Shown here in pieces: positions 8,988 to 17,979 of a DNA stretch of 64,000 nt. Source of the DNA: Bacteroidales bacterium. Its GTDB lineage: Bacteria > Bacteroidota > Bacteroidia > Bacteroidales > F082. Numbering within the stretch: position 1 is the stretch's first letter; every line of letters starts with the position of its first letter. Made by a program: the position numbers and the translations under genes. The stretch covers positions 1-64,000 of the forward strand of contig JAFZXP010000005.1 in NCBI GenBank assembly GCA_017616735.1. The letters run 5' to 3'. The notes under the pieces are model-generated. The model was not told the DNA's origin. It searched no databases and worked only from the letters and a program-made list of their open reading frames with translations.

Positions 8988-10394
8988 TTAAAAATAAGTT
9001 ATCACCCTTTCTTTGACAAACAACGGCTTATCCTCCCATCTGATGGTCATTGTTGTCCAGTTGCCATTTTCGTCGTATTCGTATGATATATTGTACACAT
9101 ATTCGATCTCATCCCATTCGTCACAAAAAGTCATTGTCGCTATGTCATTGTACTCATTATACGAATATTTGGCTTTGGTGACCGACGGGACATTACCTGG
9201 CTTGTATTTCTTTGCCAGTTTTTTGCCGGATTGTTTATCGTTATCATCCAAGAATTCCTTCATTTCCCTCTCAAATACTTCCTTGAATTTTTCATATTCA
9301 ACGTCAGATTTCTGCTTTTGGTCAAAATCAACCTTAACCTTGTCTTTCTTTGCAAAAATCTTTTTAGGTGCTTCATCCTCCGCCATTTCCAACTTGTCTT
9401 CAGACTTTTTATTCTGTTTGGCCATTTCATCATTGAACATGTGCTTGAATTTTTCATAATCAAAATCCGCTCTCAGCTTATCGGAATAATCTTTGTCATA
9501 TATGATACTGCTTGATTCAGTTACCTTGCTCGACACTCCGATAAGATTGTCACCGTCAAATTCATATTGATACCGCTTGTCAGAAGAAAGTGTTTTTGTA
9601 CCATGCTTCTCATGCTCAATTCTTTTGTCCGAATAACCGTATTCAACCACCTTGTCATTCAAATACTTATATTCCTTGGTATATTTGTCCGATCCGTCAA
9701 GCTTCACATAATTGGTTTTCACTGTCTTTCCGCCATCAACAGTATTCACCTTCACGCTTGTCAAATCAGTGTTTTCGTAATACATTTCACACACAACAAC
9801 GCCATCCTTGTCATAAACATATTCAGTAACAAATTCTTTTCCATCAGACGTCTTGGTTGTTTTGACAAGGTTCCGCCCGTCATACTCATATTTGTATGCT
9901 GCAACCGTATGTTTGTCTTGTTTGGCATAATAATCAAGCGATTCCGACTCCACAAGCAGCCCTTTTTCCCATTTATTGGCTATTTCAAAGGTATATTTGT
10001 TTTTATTTGTAGCAATCTCCGAAATCATATTGCCATCTTTGTCAAACGTCCTCACCGTTTCGATGACATCATCTTTTTCCTGCAAGGTCTCGGCAATCAC
10101 ATATCCGTTTTTGTCGAACACCATTTCACCCGGCGCTCTGAAATATGCATTCAAATAATCCCAATTGATGCCGCTATCATTAAACATCAGCATCGATTTA
10201 TTGACGGCGTTCACCGCATCGTTAAACATTTCAACGCCCATATCAGCGCTACCGACATCGGCAAACTCCGACACCTTAACCGATTCAACCTTTCCTTTTA
10301 AATTCATCTTTTTTCTGGTCACCGATTTGCTTGCGCCACAACTGACAAGTGTTAATACTGCCAGCAAAACTGATAGCTTAGTTATTCCTTTCAT
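8988..10394 (-). CDS. Lipoprotein with YD/RHS-like short repeats
   Basis: The 468-residue product begins with a lipoprotein signal peptide (hydrophobic core, then LVSC with Cys19). The body contains repeated units of the form DKxGxxI and YDxxGNxxxxT spaced about 20-25 residues apart, for instance FDKDGNMISE, YEYDGRNLVK, YVYDKDGVVV and YEYDENGNWTT. Such units usually form beta-hairpin stacks like RHS or MORN-type repeats. A lysine- and glutamate-rich segment (about residues 310-400) interrupts them. No catalytic motif is visible, and the function is unknown. It lies just upstream of the PPDK-like gene on the same strand with a 22-bp gap, so the two may be cotranscribed. Confidence 0.7.
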   Translation of the reverse strand: MKGITKLSVLLAVLTLVSCGASKSVTRKKMNLKGKVESVKVSEFADVGSADMGVEMFNDAVNAVNKSMLMFNDSGINWDYLNAYFRAPGEMVFDKNGYVIAETLQEKDDVIETVRTFDKDGNMISEIATNKNKYTFEIANKWEKGLLVESESLDYYAKQDKHTVAAYKYEYDGRNLVKTTKTSDGKEFVTEYVYDKDGVVVCEMYYENTDLTSVKVNTVDGGKTVKTNYVKLDGSDKYTKEYKYLNDKVVEYGYSDKRIEHEKHGTKTLSSDKRYQYEFDGDNLIGVSSKVTESSSIIYDKDYSDKLRADFDYEKFKHMFNDEMAKQNKKSEDKLEMAEDEAPKKIFAKKDKVKVDFDQKQKSDVEYEKFKEVFEREMKEFLDDNDKQSGKKLAKKYKPGNVPSVTKAKYSYNEYNDIATMTFCDEWDEIEYVYNISYEYDENGNWTTMTIRWEDKPLFVKERVITYF

Positions 10395-10420
10395 GGCTGT
10401 AATATTTATTATTAACTGAT

Positions 10421-10801
10421 TTACATTAGTTGTTCTTCAAGAAATTCAGCTGCATCAGCCACGCAATCGGAGCATTCGCGCAAAACAACGCCAGTGCCGA
10501 CGCCTTTCAGCATCTTGCACTGAGTAGCACCATTGCGAAGTTGAAACTTGTTCATAATCTGCTTCATGCCCCGGATGGCATTAATCCTGTCGTCAGATGC
10601 CAGTCCTAGCACCATTCCGGCTCCGGTGATTGCTCCGCAAGTACCTTCCATGTTGCCCATTCCGATTCCGAACGGCGCACCGAGGTTCCTTGCCGTCTCT
10701 TCATCAATTCCAGCTACATCGCAATACGTACAAATCACCGCCTGCGCGCAGTTATATCCGCAGTTTTTCTTTTCAACCGCTTGTGAAATTCTTGATTCCA
10801 T
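10421..10801 (-). CDS. C_GCAxxG_C_C family protein
   Basis: The product has 126 residues from the ATG at 10801. A slightly longer frame would need a TTG codon two residues earlier. The conserved cysteines are CGYNCAQ, TCGAITGAGMVLG, QCK and RECSDC, which match the C_GCAxxG_C_C family, a group thought to act in redox reactions. The molecular function of the family is not established. The protein has no signal peptide. It follows ogt on the same strand with a 21-bp gap, and a TAATTTG-like box (TAAATTTG) overlaps the end of ogt and may give it its own promoter. Confidence 0.8.
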   Translation of the reverse strand: MESRISQAVEKKNCGYNCAQAVICTYCDVAGIDEETARNLGAPFGIGMGNMEGTCGAITGAGMVLGLASDDRINAIRGMKQIMNKFQLRNGATQCKMLKGVGTGVVLRECSDCVADAAEFLEEQLM

Positions 10802-10822
10802 GATCAAATATTTTTTGCAAAT

Positions 10823-11338
10823 TTAATAATTCTTTTCCAAATCCAAAAGAAATCTTTTTCTCTTCAATCCACCTCCATATCCCGTCAGAGAACCGTCGCT
10901 TCCGATGACACGATGACATGGAGCTATTATTGTTATTGCATTGACAGCATTGGTGTTAGCAACAGCACGAATGGCATTTGGCATACCGATTCGCCTAGCC
11001 AGTTCTCCGTAAGAAACGGTTGCTCCATATGGTATTTTCAGCAATTCATTCCAAACAATTTTCTGGAAATCAGTGCCGACAAATAATAAAGGAATATCAA
11101 ATTCACGACGTTGATGCAAAAAATACTCATTTAGCTGCTTTTGAGCAATATCAATCACCTCTGAAGAGCCCTCAACATAGTTAGCATTCAACATTTTTTG
11201 CAAACGCTGGTCAACTGCAATTCGCCGACGGCCATCCGCCCAATCGCAAAGGCATAGCCTGCCATCAAAAGAACCAAGAATCATTTCTCCGCAAAGAGAA
11301 TGATAATACATTATATTTATATTGTTTTTGCCTTTCAT
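10823..11338 (-). CDS. ogt: Methylated-DNA--protein-cysteine S-methyltransferase
   Basis: The 171-residue protein carries the DNA-binding and active-site domain of O6-alkylguanine-DNA alkyltransferases. The nucleophile is Cys141 in IIAPCHRVIG, followed by GYGGGLKRKRFLL. It repairs O6-methylguanine by irreversible transfer of the alkyl group to this cysteine. The N-terminal 80 residues form the usual less conserved ribonuclease-H-like domain. Its ATG directly abuts the TAA stop of the upstream DUF1905 gene, and a purine-rich GAGGAGA lies just before it within that gene, so the two are likely translationally coupled. Confidence 0.93.
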   Translation of the reverse strand: MKGKNNINIMYYHSLCGEMILGSFDGRLCLCDWADGRRRIAVDQRLQKMLNANYVEGSSEVIDIAQKQLNEYFLHQRREFDIPLLFVGTDFQKIVWNELLKIPYGATVSYGELARRIGMPNAIRAVANTNAVNAITIIAPCHRVIGSDGSLTGYGGGLKRKRFLLDLEKNY

Positions 11339-11602
11339 TTATCTCTCCTCAAACGTCACATGAACCTTGTCGCCAAACGTCTTCCCTATCTTTTTTCTGA
11401 TATCCTTTCGAATCCCTATTATATAACAAAGTGTTCCCATCTTAACTATCTGTCCGTCGTAAGGCTCATTATCAAACGTAGCATGAACAAATAGACGCCC
11501 TTTTCCAAAGATTTCCTTAATATCAAAAGGCACTTCAACATAAGCCGCATCCATGTCTTCGTTTTGTACTATGACGGCGTCAAATTCAAAGATGTTGTTC
11601 AT
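11339..11602 (-). CDS. DUF1905 domain protein
   Basis: The small 87-residue protein matches the DUF1905 pattern: FDAVIVQ at the start, [15 protein letters not shown] in the middle, then a short beta-rich segment ending [11 protein letters not shown]. The domain is a small beta barrel of unknown biochemical role that often occurs with YdeI/OmpD-associated proteins. It is the first gene of a likely three-gene operon with ogt and the C_GCAxxG_C_C protein. A TAACTTTG box lies about 17 bp before its ATG. Confidence 0.8.
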   Translation of the reverse strand: MNNIFEFDAVIVQNEDMDAAYVEVPFDIKEIFGKGRLFVHATFDNEPYDGQIVKMGTLCYIIGIRKDIRKKIGKTFGDKVHVTFEER

Positions 11603-11618
11603 TTAATTCAATTTTTCG

Positions 11619-11626
11619 CAAAGTTA
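11619..11626 (-). promoter_or_regulatory. -7 box TAACTTTG before the DUF1905-ogt operon
   Basis: On the minus strand the sequence TAACTTTG matches the Bacteroidota TAnnTTTG -7 element and lies 16 bp from the ATG. It faces away from the esterase promoter in a compact divergent region. Confidence 0.6.
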
Positions 11627-11637
11627 ATAAAAATTCG

Positions 11638-11645
11638 TATTTTTG
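11638..11645 (+). promoter_or_regulatory. -7 box TATTTTTG before the esterase gene
   Basis: TATTTTTG matches TAnnTTTG and ends 26 bp before the ATG at 11672, which supports that start over longer in-frame alternatives lying upstream of the promoter. Confidence 0.6.
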
Positions 11646-11671
11646 CAAAAATAATTAAAAAGTTTTTCGCT

Positions 11672-12757
11672 ATGAAGATTCGCAACTTACTACTAATCAC
11701 AATTTTAACAATACTCTTCAGCTCAAGCTGCCTCGCACAGATTCAGTATTTCGAATGGCAGAATGTTCAGCGACAATACTTGGTAAAAACTCCCGAGAAT
11801 TACGAATCGTTGCCGGTTTTGTTTTTCCTCCACGGCTTGGGCGACAACATCACTCGCCTCGACAATGAGTTTCATTTCCAACAGATTGCCGACAATTTCA
11901 ATTGGATGATTGTCGTTCCGCAGGCACTGAACGAAGGCTACGGCTCCATGTGGAATGCCGGCCTAACCGCCAGCACCACCAACGACTCTGGCTTCCTGAT
12001 GGCACTACTCGACTCGCTGGCAGTACAATATCCTGTAAATCAAGACAGTGTGTTCTTTACAGGCTTTTCGATGGGCGGCTTCATGTCGCACCGCATGGCC
12101 ATCGAGCATGGCGACCGCATCAACGCGGCAGCACCTGTTAGCGGACTCATCACCACTTACATGGCCGGCCACAACGCAGTGGCTCCGGTCAGGATTCTCG
12201 ACATCCACGGCACCAGCGACCCAGTTGTGGGCTACGACGGAGGATCGGAATATTTCGGCTACCAGCTCGGCCTCAGCGTTGAAAGCATTCTAAATTATTG
12301 GATTAAGGCCAACGGCTGCACCAACGAGCCCGTTGTCGACACCTTGCCCGACACACAAAACGACGGTCTGCGATTTGTGGAATACGTGTATCCGGGCACA
12401 AAAGAGCTTCGCCATCTGAAGGTGATTGGCGGCGACCATTCGTGGTATCACAATGCCAATCAGCATGACATCGACTACATTGATTATATCCACAATTTCT
12501 TCACTGGGAAGCTTTCGTACGATAAAGTCGACAATCCAACCACCGGAAGTTTGAACATTTATCCCAACCCCACAAACGGCCAGATAAAAATCGAGCTCAA
12601 CTCCCCCTCTGATATTGAAATCGTTGACATCAAAGGGAATACCATTATTCAAAAGCATTTTGACGCCGGTATGGCGAATTTGAATTTACATGGTATTGAC
12701 AGAGGCGTTTACTTTGTAAAAACCAACGACATAACAGAAAAAATCATTGTAGAATAA
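11672..12757 (+). CDS. Secreted PHB-depolymerase/feruloyl-esterase-like hydrolase with T9SS sorting domain
   Basis: The protein has 361 residues from the ATG at 11672, which begins a signal peptide (MKIRNLLLIT, cleavage near LAQ). It is an alpha/beta hydrolase of the LpqC/esterase D-like group: the oxyanion region is LFFLHGLGDN, the nucleophile Ser133 lies in GFSMGG, and Asp183 (DIHGTSDPVV) and His256 (GGDHSWY) complete the triad. Residues 293-361 form a type A C-terminal sorting domain (LNIYPNPTNGQ, then GVYFVKTND), so the enzyme is probably exported through the type IX system and anchored or released at the cell surface. The natural ester substrate is unknown, with polysaccharide-linked esters plausible. 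Confidence 0.88.
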   Translation: MKIRNLLLITILTILFSSSCLAQIQYFEWQNVQRQYLVKTPENYESLPVLFFLHGLGDNITRLDNEFHFQQIADNFNWMIVVPQALNEGYGSMWNAGLTASTTNDSGFLMALLDSLAVQYPVNQDSVFFTGFSMGGFMSHRMAIEHGDRINAAAPVSGLITTYMAGHNAVAPVRILDIHGTSDPVVGYDGGSEYFGYQLGLSVESILNYWIKANGCTNEPVVDTLPDTQNDGLRFVEYVYPGTKELRHLKVIGGDHSWYHNANQHDIDYIDYIHNFFTGKLSYDKVDNPTTGSLNIYPNPTNGQIKIELNSPSDIEIVDIKGNTIIQKHFDAGMANLNLHGIDRGVYFVKTNDITEKIIVE

Positions 12758-12774
12758 TTATACCGTCACTCGTT

Positions 12775-14217
12775 ATGAATCCGACAGAATACCGTGAACA
12801 AGCATTTCAGTTGTACGACACCGACAAAGAACAAGCCGTCAAGTTGTTCAAACTTGCCGCCAACCACAAGGACATAGTATCGGCAGTTGCCGTGGCAGTG
12901 TATTACTACGAGGAAAAGGAAGATGACAAGAAATCCAGAGAGTGGCTCGACAAGGCCATCGAATGGTTTGACCAAGCCGGCGAGCCTGAAGAATTTTCAC
13001 GATATATGGGCACCGCTTATTATCTGAGAGGTCTGATCAACAAGGAAGACGCTCCATATCTAGCGGTTATCGACCTTACAGCCGCATTCAACTACGGCGA
13101 GATCGAGGCCCTTTCTCATTTGGGTGAACTAGTTTACGCAGGCTACGACTCACCCGACGGCGAGCCAGACATCAACGGAGCTCTCAACTACTGGCAATGC
13201 GGCATGGAGCATGGCGACCAAGAATGCGCCCGTCTTTACGGCGAGCATCTGAAAGAAATGATACCCGACGACGCTGTGACAAAAGAGTTCGAAGAAGGCA
13301 AATACACCGGCAGCGTCAACGCCGAGGGATTGCCGCACGGCAACGGACATATGGATTACAAGCTCAACGGTTACTGGGGCGATTACTATGGCGAGTGGAA
13401 CAACGGCAAGCGCTGTGGCCAAGGCAAGTACTCGCAGTGCAACAAAGCCGGCGCGGCGCGTCATTCGTATGAATATGTCGGTCAATGGCTCAACGACAAA
13501 GAGCACGGCCAAGGCATGTCGACAAAGGTCGATCAAACCGGCATACATCTGAGTTCCATCACCGAAAAATTTACCGGCGAGTTCCGTGATGGCAAGCCAA
13601 ACGGTCAAGGCGTACTTCTCAGGAGCAGCTATGACGGCGAATTCAGCGGTCCAGACGACCGTTTCGAAGGTGAATTCAAAAACGGCGGGCTTTGCGGCCA
13701 CGGCACCTGCCATTACCACAACGGCGATGTCTACGAAGGAGAGTTTGCCGGCAACCGACGTGATGGTCATGGCATATACACTTATGCCAACGGCTTGGTG
13801 ATAGAAGGCGATTGGGATTACGACGATCTGAATTACGACAGTTTCCACTGCGAGCCTAAATCAAAGACCCCGATCTGTATCATCAGCACCTATGACAAAG
13901 GTTTCGATTACAGCCAGGGTTCATCGTTTCTGGTAATGACCAAAGTTGGCGACATTAAAAACAGCGATGCCATTTTACTCCGACAGGGCTACCGTTTCAA
14001 CCCTGACGAAACGCTGATAAAAATTTTGGAAATAACCGACGACAGCGTTAAATACGAGATAGACAAATTGTACTTCGACAACAACGAAAAGCATGTCGAT
14101 ACAATTCGTCGCGGTGAAAAGAAATCATATAAAAGTGAGAAAGACACTTACGCTACCATATACGATGAAAAATACGACTACACCATCGTACATGAGTTCA
14201 CGATAATATGCAAATAA
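12775..14217 (+). CDS. MORN-repeat protein with TPR/Sel1-like N-region
   Basis: The 480-residue cytoplasmic protein has three parts. Residues 1-165 are helical and TPR/Sel1-like (AFQLYDTDKEQAVKLFKLAA, and later SHLGELVYAGYD). Residues 166-360 hold at least five MORN-type repeats, seen as GLPHGNGHMDY, YYGEWNNGKRCGQGKY, FTGEFRDGKPNGQGV, YEGEFAGNRRDGHGIYTY and similar units. The last 120 residues are a unique domain rich in Asp, Lys and Tyr. MORN repeats form extended beta-hairpin arrays that bind proteins or lipids. No catalytic motif is visible. It starts 17 bp after the esterase gene and may be cotranscribed with it, though no functional link is apparent. Confidence 0.8.
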   Translation: MNPTEYREQAFQLYDTDKEQAVKLFKLAANHKDIVSAVAVAVYYYEEKEDDKKSREWLDKAIEWFDQAGEPEEFSRYMGTAYYLRGLINKEDAPYLAVIDLTAAFNYGEIEALSHLGELVYAGYDSPDGEPDINGALNYWQCGMEHGDQECARLYGEHLKEMIPDDAVTKEFEEGKYTGSVNAEGLPHGNGHMDYKLNGYWGDYYGEWNNGKRCGQGKYSQCNKAGAARHSYEYVGQWLNDKEHGQGMSTKVDQTGIHLSSITEKFTGEFRDGKPNGQGVLLRSSYDGEFSGPDDRFEGEFKNGGLCGHGTCHYHNGDVYEGEFAGNRRDGHGIYTYANGLVIEGDWDYDDLNYDSFHCEPKSKTPICIISTYDKGFDYSQGSSFLVMTKVGDIKNSDAILLRQGYRFNPDETLIKILEITDDSVKYEIDKLYFDNNEKHVDTIRRGEKKSYKSEKDTYATIYDEKYDYTIVHEFTIICK

Positions 14218-14218
14218 G

Positions 14219-15325
14219 CTATTTTATAATAGCCTGTTTCTTACCATTAATAATATATACACCCGTTGGCAGCGACTCCAGACTTTTGGCGTTGTGCAAA
14301 ATCTTCTTGCCGTCAATCGTAAACACATTGTATCTCAACGATTCGGGGTCGGGATTCTGCGGGTCAATCTCGTCAATGCCAGTCCAATCTATGTCAATTA
14401 GGTTGTATTGTTTTGTGCCAAGGCCAATACTATCAGCATAATCGATAATATGGGTGCCGTGCAATTCGGTGATGCGGTCGATAAGCGGCTGAGGATTGTT
14501 GCCCGGTGTGGGATCATACTCGAAAATCAAATCGAGGCAGGCCTTATCCAAAGCCACAGGGTCGGTCGAGGCGAGTATGCCGATATCGGCAATTTCAGGT
14601 GCCGCAGGCAGAGGATTGCAATCACAATCCACCGAAAGGTTGTTCATCACATCGATGTATACAATGTTTTTGCCATCCTGTTTGAAGTAATTGTGGACAG
14701 CCTGTGCCGCTGCGGCCATCGATTCCAAAAACGAGTCTTGAGTATTGCTACCGTTAATTGTAATTGTGCTCTCGCCAGCGGTGTGAATGTTACATTTGCC
14801 GCTACGCGACGCCACGCCTATGCTCTGGTTTTTAAGGACTCCGCCATAACCGCCCCTAGCATGGCCTTTGAAATGCGCCAAATTGATCATAAAATCATAA
14901 TTCGCCAGATGCGAGCCGACAATATCGTATTTAATCCATGTGGTGTCGCTTACCGGAATTACCATATCTCCCTCAGAATCCATGATATCGACCTTGGCAA
15001 TCTGGTTGAATCCGCGCTGCTCAATCACCATCAGATGACCCGGAGTAGCGTCGCGCACTCCACCGTAGGCTGTGTTGCACTCAACAATAGTGCCGCCTGT
15101 CTCATTCACCAATTTATAAATCAACTCCGGCCTCAGATAATTACTTTTAGCCGATTCACCGGTAGATATCTTCACAGCCACGCTGCCGCTGGCCGGCACG
15201 CCTAAAGCCTGGTACACCCTCACCAGCGCATCAGCACTGATCTCACTTGTGAAATATACATTGCTTTGCGCCAGCAATGACACGCCAAAGCCAAACGCAA
15301 CAATCAGACTCAAAAACTTTTTCAT
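14219..15325 (-). CDS. Secreted DUF362 protein with T9SS-like C-terminus
   Basis: The chosen ATG at 15325 begins MKKFLSLIVAFGFGVSLLAQ, a good signal peptide. An ATG four codons earlier (15337), 3 bp after the stop of the deaminase gene, is also possible. The body matches DUF362 (VAVKISTGE, NLAHFKGHARGGYGGVLKN, and DIGILASTDPVALDKACLDL). DUF362 proteins are poorly characterised, often occur with ferredoxin domains, and are usually cytoplasmic. Here the C-terminus (FTIDGKKIL, then LPTGVYIINGKK) looks like a short type IX sorting signal, so the protein is probably secreted. No iron-sulfur cluster motif is present. Function is unknown. Confidence 0.82.
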   Translation of the reverse strand: MKKFLSLIVAFGFGVSLLAQSNVYFTSEISADALVRVYQALGVPASGSVAVKISTGESAKSNYLRPELIYKLVNETGGTIVECNTAYGGVRDATPGHLMVIEQRGFNQIAKVDIMDSEGDMVIPVSDTTWIKYDIVGSHLANYDFMINLAHFKGHARGGYGGVLKNQSIGVASRSGKCNIHTAGESTITINGSNTQDSFLESMAAAAQAVHNYFKQDGKNIVYIDVMNNLSVDCDCNPLPAAPEIADIGILASTDPVALDKACLDLIFEYDPTPGNNPQPLIDRITELHGTHIIDYADSIGLGTKQYNLIDIDWTGIDEIDPQNPDPESLRYNVFTIDGKKILHNAKSLESLPTGVYIINGKKQAIIK

Positions 15326-15340
15326 AATCAAATGCATCTA

Positions 15341-15826
15341 TTAATACTCTGTTTTATCTTCTTTCTCTTTCCACATCCTGAAAGTGCGGAAAGCCTTGTC
15401 GCCCGCCATCCTCACTATTGGCAAAGTGCGTTTTTCCAAAGGTTTGTCAAGCTCTTCGTAAATGAAATTATCGACAAAGCCGATGTCGGCGGCGTCTTTG
15501 CGTGTGTTGCCATAATAAATCTTGCCGATATGCGCCCAATAGATGGCTCCCAGGCACATCGGACAAGGCTCGCACGACGAATATATCTCGCATCCCGAAA
15601 GGTCGAAGGTGTTCAGTTCCTTACATGCCTTACGGATAGCGTTCACCTCGGCATGTGCCGTCGGGTCGTTGTTCAAAGTCACGCTGTTCGAACTTCCAGC
15701 AATAATCTTACCGTCTTTCACAATGACAGCGCCAAACGGACCTCCGCCATTCTTAACACTCTCGTCGGCTAGACGTATTGCCTCCTCCATGAATGCATCG
15801 GCGTTTGAATCAAAATGCTTCTCCAT
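15341..15826 (-). CDS. guaD: Guanine deaminase / CMP-dCMP-type nucleoside deaminase
   Basis: The 161-residue protein has the zinc-dependent cytidine deaminase fold: His58 and Glu60 in TAHAEVNAI, and Cys88/Cys91 in EPCPMC. The GGPFGAVIV segment and overall length match bacterial guanine deaminase of the GuaD group, which converts guanine to xanthine, although tRNA or nucleoside deaminase relatives are similar. The ATG at 15826 was chosen over one at 15853. The TATCTTTG promoter box lies so close to the earlier ATG that it would have almost no leader. The gene is divergent from gap and precedes the DUF362 gene. Confidence 0.82.
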   Translation of the reverse strand: MEKHFDSNADAFMEEAIRLADESVKNGGGPFGAVIVKDGKIIAGSSNSVTLNNDPTAHAEVNAIRKACKELNTFDLSGCEIYSSCEPCPMCLGAIYWAHIGKIYYGNTRKDAADIGFVDNFIYEELDKPLEKRTLPIVRMAGDKAFRTFRMWKEKEDKTEY

Positions 15827-15861
15827 ATATCCAATTATTTTTTGCAAATACATTTATCTTG

Positions 15862-15869
15862 CAAAGATA
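15862..15869 (-). promoter_or_regulatory. -7 box TATCTTTG before the deaminase gene
   Basis: On the minus strand the box is a full TAnnTTTG match. The expected transcription start is about six bases downstream, which argues for translation from 15826. Confidence 0.65.
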
Positions 15870-15923
15870 AGAATTATTGTAAAAAAACTTTTCAAAAACA
15901 TAATTCTTTTAAATTAATTTTTG

Positions 15924-15931
15924 TATCTTTG
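15924..15931 (+). promoter_or_regulatory. -7 box TATCTTTG before gap
   Basis: The box is a full TAnnTTTG match 64 bp before the gap ATG, giving a longer leader than most genes here. No clear riboswitch structure was seen in the leader. Confidence 0.65.
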
Positions 15932-15995
15932 TGGTTTGTAGCTTTTATGGCTCTAACTAAATTAGTTTGGATTTAAAGTTTTAAAAATTACTAAT

Positions 15996-17003
15996 ATGGA
16001 AAAAATTAAAGTAGGTATCAACGGTTTCGGTCGCATCGGCCGTAACGTTTTCCGCATCTGCTGCGAGCGCCCTAGCATTGAAGTGGTGGGCATCAACGAT
16101 TTGACAAGCACCAAGGTTTTGGCACATCTTCTGAAATACGACTCAACACAAGGCAAATTCCCTGGCACAGTCGATTACGACGAGACAGCTTTGATCGTTA
16201 ACGGCGTACGTGTTCCTGTAACAGCCGAACGTGCTCCTATCAACATCAAATGGGCCAAGACTCCAGACGTAGTTGTCGAGTCGACAGGTATCTTCCGTTC
16301 GAAGGAAAGCGCCAAGGGCGGCTACGGCGACCACCTCAAAAACGGCGCCAAGAAAGTCATCCTTTCAGCACCTTCAAAAGATAAAATCGATGCCACAATC
16401 GTGGTCGGTGTCAACAACAACGAGCTAACCGACGAGATCGAATGCGTCAGCAACGCCAGCTGCACCACCAACTGCCTCGCACCAGTGGCAAAGGTTTTGA
16501 ACGACCGCTTCGGTATTGAACAGGGTTACATAACAACCATCCACAGCTACACCAACGACCAGGTGATTTTGGACGGTCCGCACAGCGACCTTCGCCGCGC
16601 ACGTTCAGCCGCCATGTCGCAAATCCCGACAACAACAGGCGCTGCCAAAGCAGTGGGTATCGTAATTCCTGAACTCAACGGCAAGCTCGACGGTATCGCA
16701 GTGCGCGTCCCTACCCCTACAGGCTCATTGGTCGACCTCGTCTGCACACTTAAGACAGAAGCCACCAAAGAACAGATCAACGCTGCAATGCGTGAAGCCG
16801 CTGAAGGCCCTATGAAAGGCGTTCTCGAATACACCGAAGACCCAATCGTGAGCTGCGACATTATCCACAACTCTCACTCATCAATCTTCGATGCCGACAG
16901 CACCATGGTGATGGGCAAGATGGTCAAGGTTTTGTCATGGTACGATAATGAATGGGGTTATTCAAACCGCATGGTCGACTTGGTCGAAATGATGAAATAC
17001 TAA
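15996..17003 (+). CDS. gap: Glyceraldehyde-3-phosphate dehydrogenase, type I
   Basis: The 335-residue protein is a full-length GAPDH. It begins with the NAD-binding motif INGFGRIGRN and holds the catalytic SNASCTTNCLAP segment and the conserved WYDNEWGYSNRM near the end. It oxidises glyceraldehyde 3-phosphate to 1,3-bisphosphoglycerate in glycolysis. The gene stands alone with its own promoter and a strong hairpin terminator just after the stop. The GC-richer, highly regular codon use is consistent with high expression. Confidence 0.97.
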   Translation: MEKIKVGINGFGRIGRNVFRICCERPSIEVVGINDLTSTKVLAHLLKYDSTQGKFPGTVDYDETALIVNGVRVPVTAERAPINIKWAKTPDVVVESTGIFRSKESAKGGYGDHLKNGAKKVILSAPSKDKIDATIVVGVNNNELTDEIECVSNASCTTNCLAPVAKVLNDRFGIEQGYITTIHSYTNDQVILDGPHSDLRRARSAAMSQIPTTTGAAKAVGIVIPELNGKLDGIAVRVPTPTGSLVDLVCTLKTEATKEQINAAMREAAEGPMKGVLEYTEDPIVSCDIIHNSHSSIFDADSTMVMGKMVKVLSWYDNEWGYSNRMVDLVEMMKY

Positions 17004-17010
17004 TAAAAAA

Positions 17011-17033
17011 GCCGCTCAATCGAGCGGCTTTTC
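17011..17033. terminator. Bidirectional intrinsic terminator between gap and lpxD-like gene
   Basis: A perfect 7-bp stem (GCCGCTC and GAGCGGC, loop AATC) at 17011-17028 is flanked by A-rich sequence on the left and TTTTCTTTT on the right. It can end transcription of gap on the plus strand and of the convergent efp-lpxD operon on the minus strand. Confidence 0.85.
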
Positions 17034-17035
17034 TT

Positions 17036-17977
17036 TTACTTTTTCAATTTGCTTATCAGATCAGGCAGCATTCTCACGCAAGCCATCTCTTTCATTTTCT
17101 TTCTTGCCTCGTCGGCAGGCTGTCCGAAGTAGGTTACTCCAGGCTCGGTATTCTTGTCAACCGCTGTGTATGCTAGCACTGTTGTGCCTTCAGCGATTAA
17201 AAGATCCTTATTTACAGCCGACATCGACCAGATGGTCACATTGTCTTTCACTCTTGTCACACCGCCAACGGCTGTGTGTGCACCCAAGAAGCAATTCTTG
17301 CCAACTTTGGCGTCGTGACCAACCTGAACGTGGTTATCCATCTTGGTGCCACGGCCTATCACGGTATCGCTGGTGACTCCGATATCGATGGCACACAAAG
17401 CTCCAATTTCAACATCGTCCTCAATCACCACGCGACCGCATGACTCGAACTTCACCTGACGGTCTGGACCACGATGCTGGAAATAGCAGGCGTCAGCGCC
17501 AAGCACCGAACCGCTGTTGATGATAACATTATCTCCAATAACTGTCCAGTTGTTGATGGTCACGTTGGCGTGAATGATGCAGTTTTTACCAATCTTCACA
17601 TGATCAGCCACAAATGCGCCCGGCTCAATGATGGTGCCTTCACCTATCTCAGCCTTTTTGCTCACCATTTCTTTGGCTGGCTCGAAACGACGGTACGACA
17701 AGATAATCTTGTTGAATGCGTCGAACGGGCAGTTGTGAACTATGAGAGTCTTTCCTTCAGGGCACTCCACATCAGCAGTGTTGATGATGATGGTGGTAGC
17801 CGCCGAACCAAGCACTCTCTGATAATATTTCGGGTGATCGACAAATGTTATGTCACCGGCCTCAACCTCGTGAAGCTCATTGAGCCCCGTGATGACGCGG
17901 TTGGCATCGCCGATGATTTTGGTAGCACCAATAAAATCGGCTAAACACTTGGCGGTCGTTGTTGGTTCAATTCTCAT
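17036..17977 (-). CDS. LpxD-like UDP-3-O-acylglucosamine N-acyltransferase homologue
   Basis: The 313-residue protein has a small N-terminal domain (about residues 1-100) followed by a left-handed beta-helix of hexapeptide repeats (IGEGTIIEPGAFV, IGKNCIIHANVTI and many more). HVQVGHDAKVG contains the likely catalytic histidine. LpxD adds the second acyl chain to UDP-glucosamine in lipid A synthesis. Many Bacteroidota carry, besides the lpxD of the lpx cluster, a second copy immediately downstream of efp; this is that arrangement. Its exact acceptor may therefore differ from true LpxD. It starts 2 bp after the efp stop, so the two genes form an operon ending at the terminator shared with gap. 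Confidence 0.82.
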   Translation of the reverse strand: MRIEPTTTAKCLADFIGATKIIGDANRVITGLNELHEVEAGDITFVDHPKYYQRVLGSAATTIIINTADVECPEGKTLIVHNCPFDAFNKIILSYRRFEPAKEMVSKKAEIGEGTIIEPGAFVADHVKIGKNCIIHANVTINNWTVIGDNVIINSGSVLGADACYFQHRGPDRQVKFESCGRVVIEDDVEIGALCAIDIGVTSDTVIGRGTKMDNHVQVGHDAKVGKNCFLGAHTAVGGVTRVKDNVTIWSMSAVNKDLLIAEGTTVLAYTAVDKNTEPGVTYFGQPADEARKKMKEMACVRMLPDLISKLKK

Positions 17978-17979
17978 AT

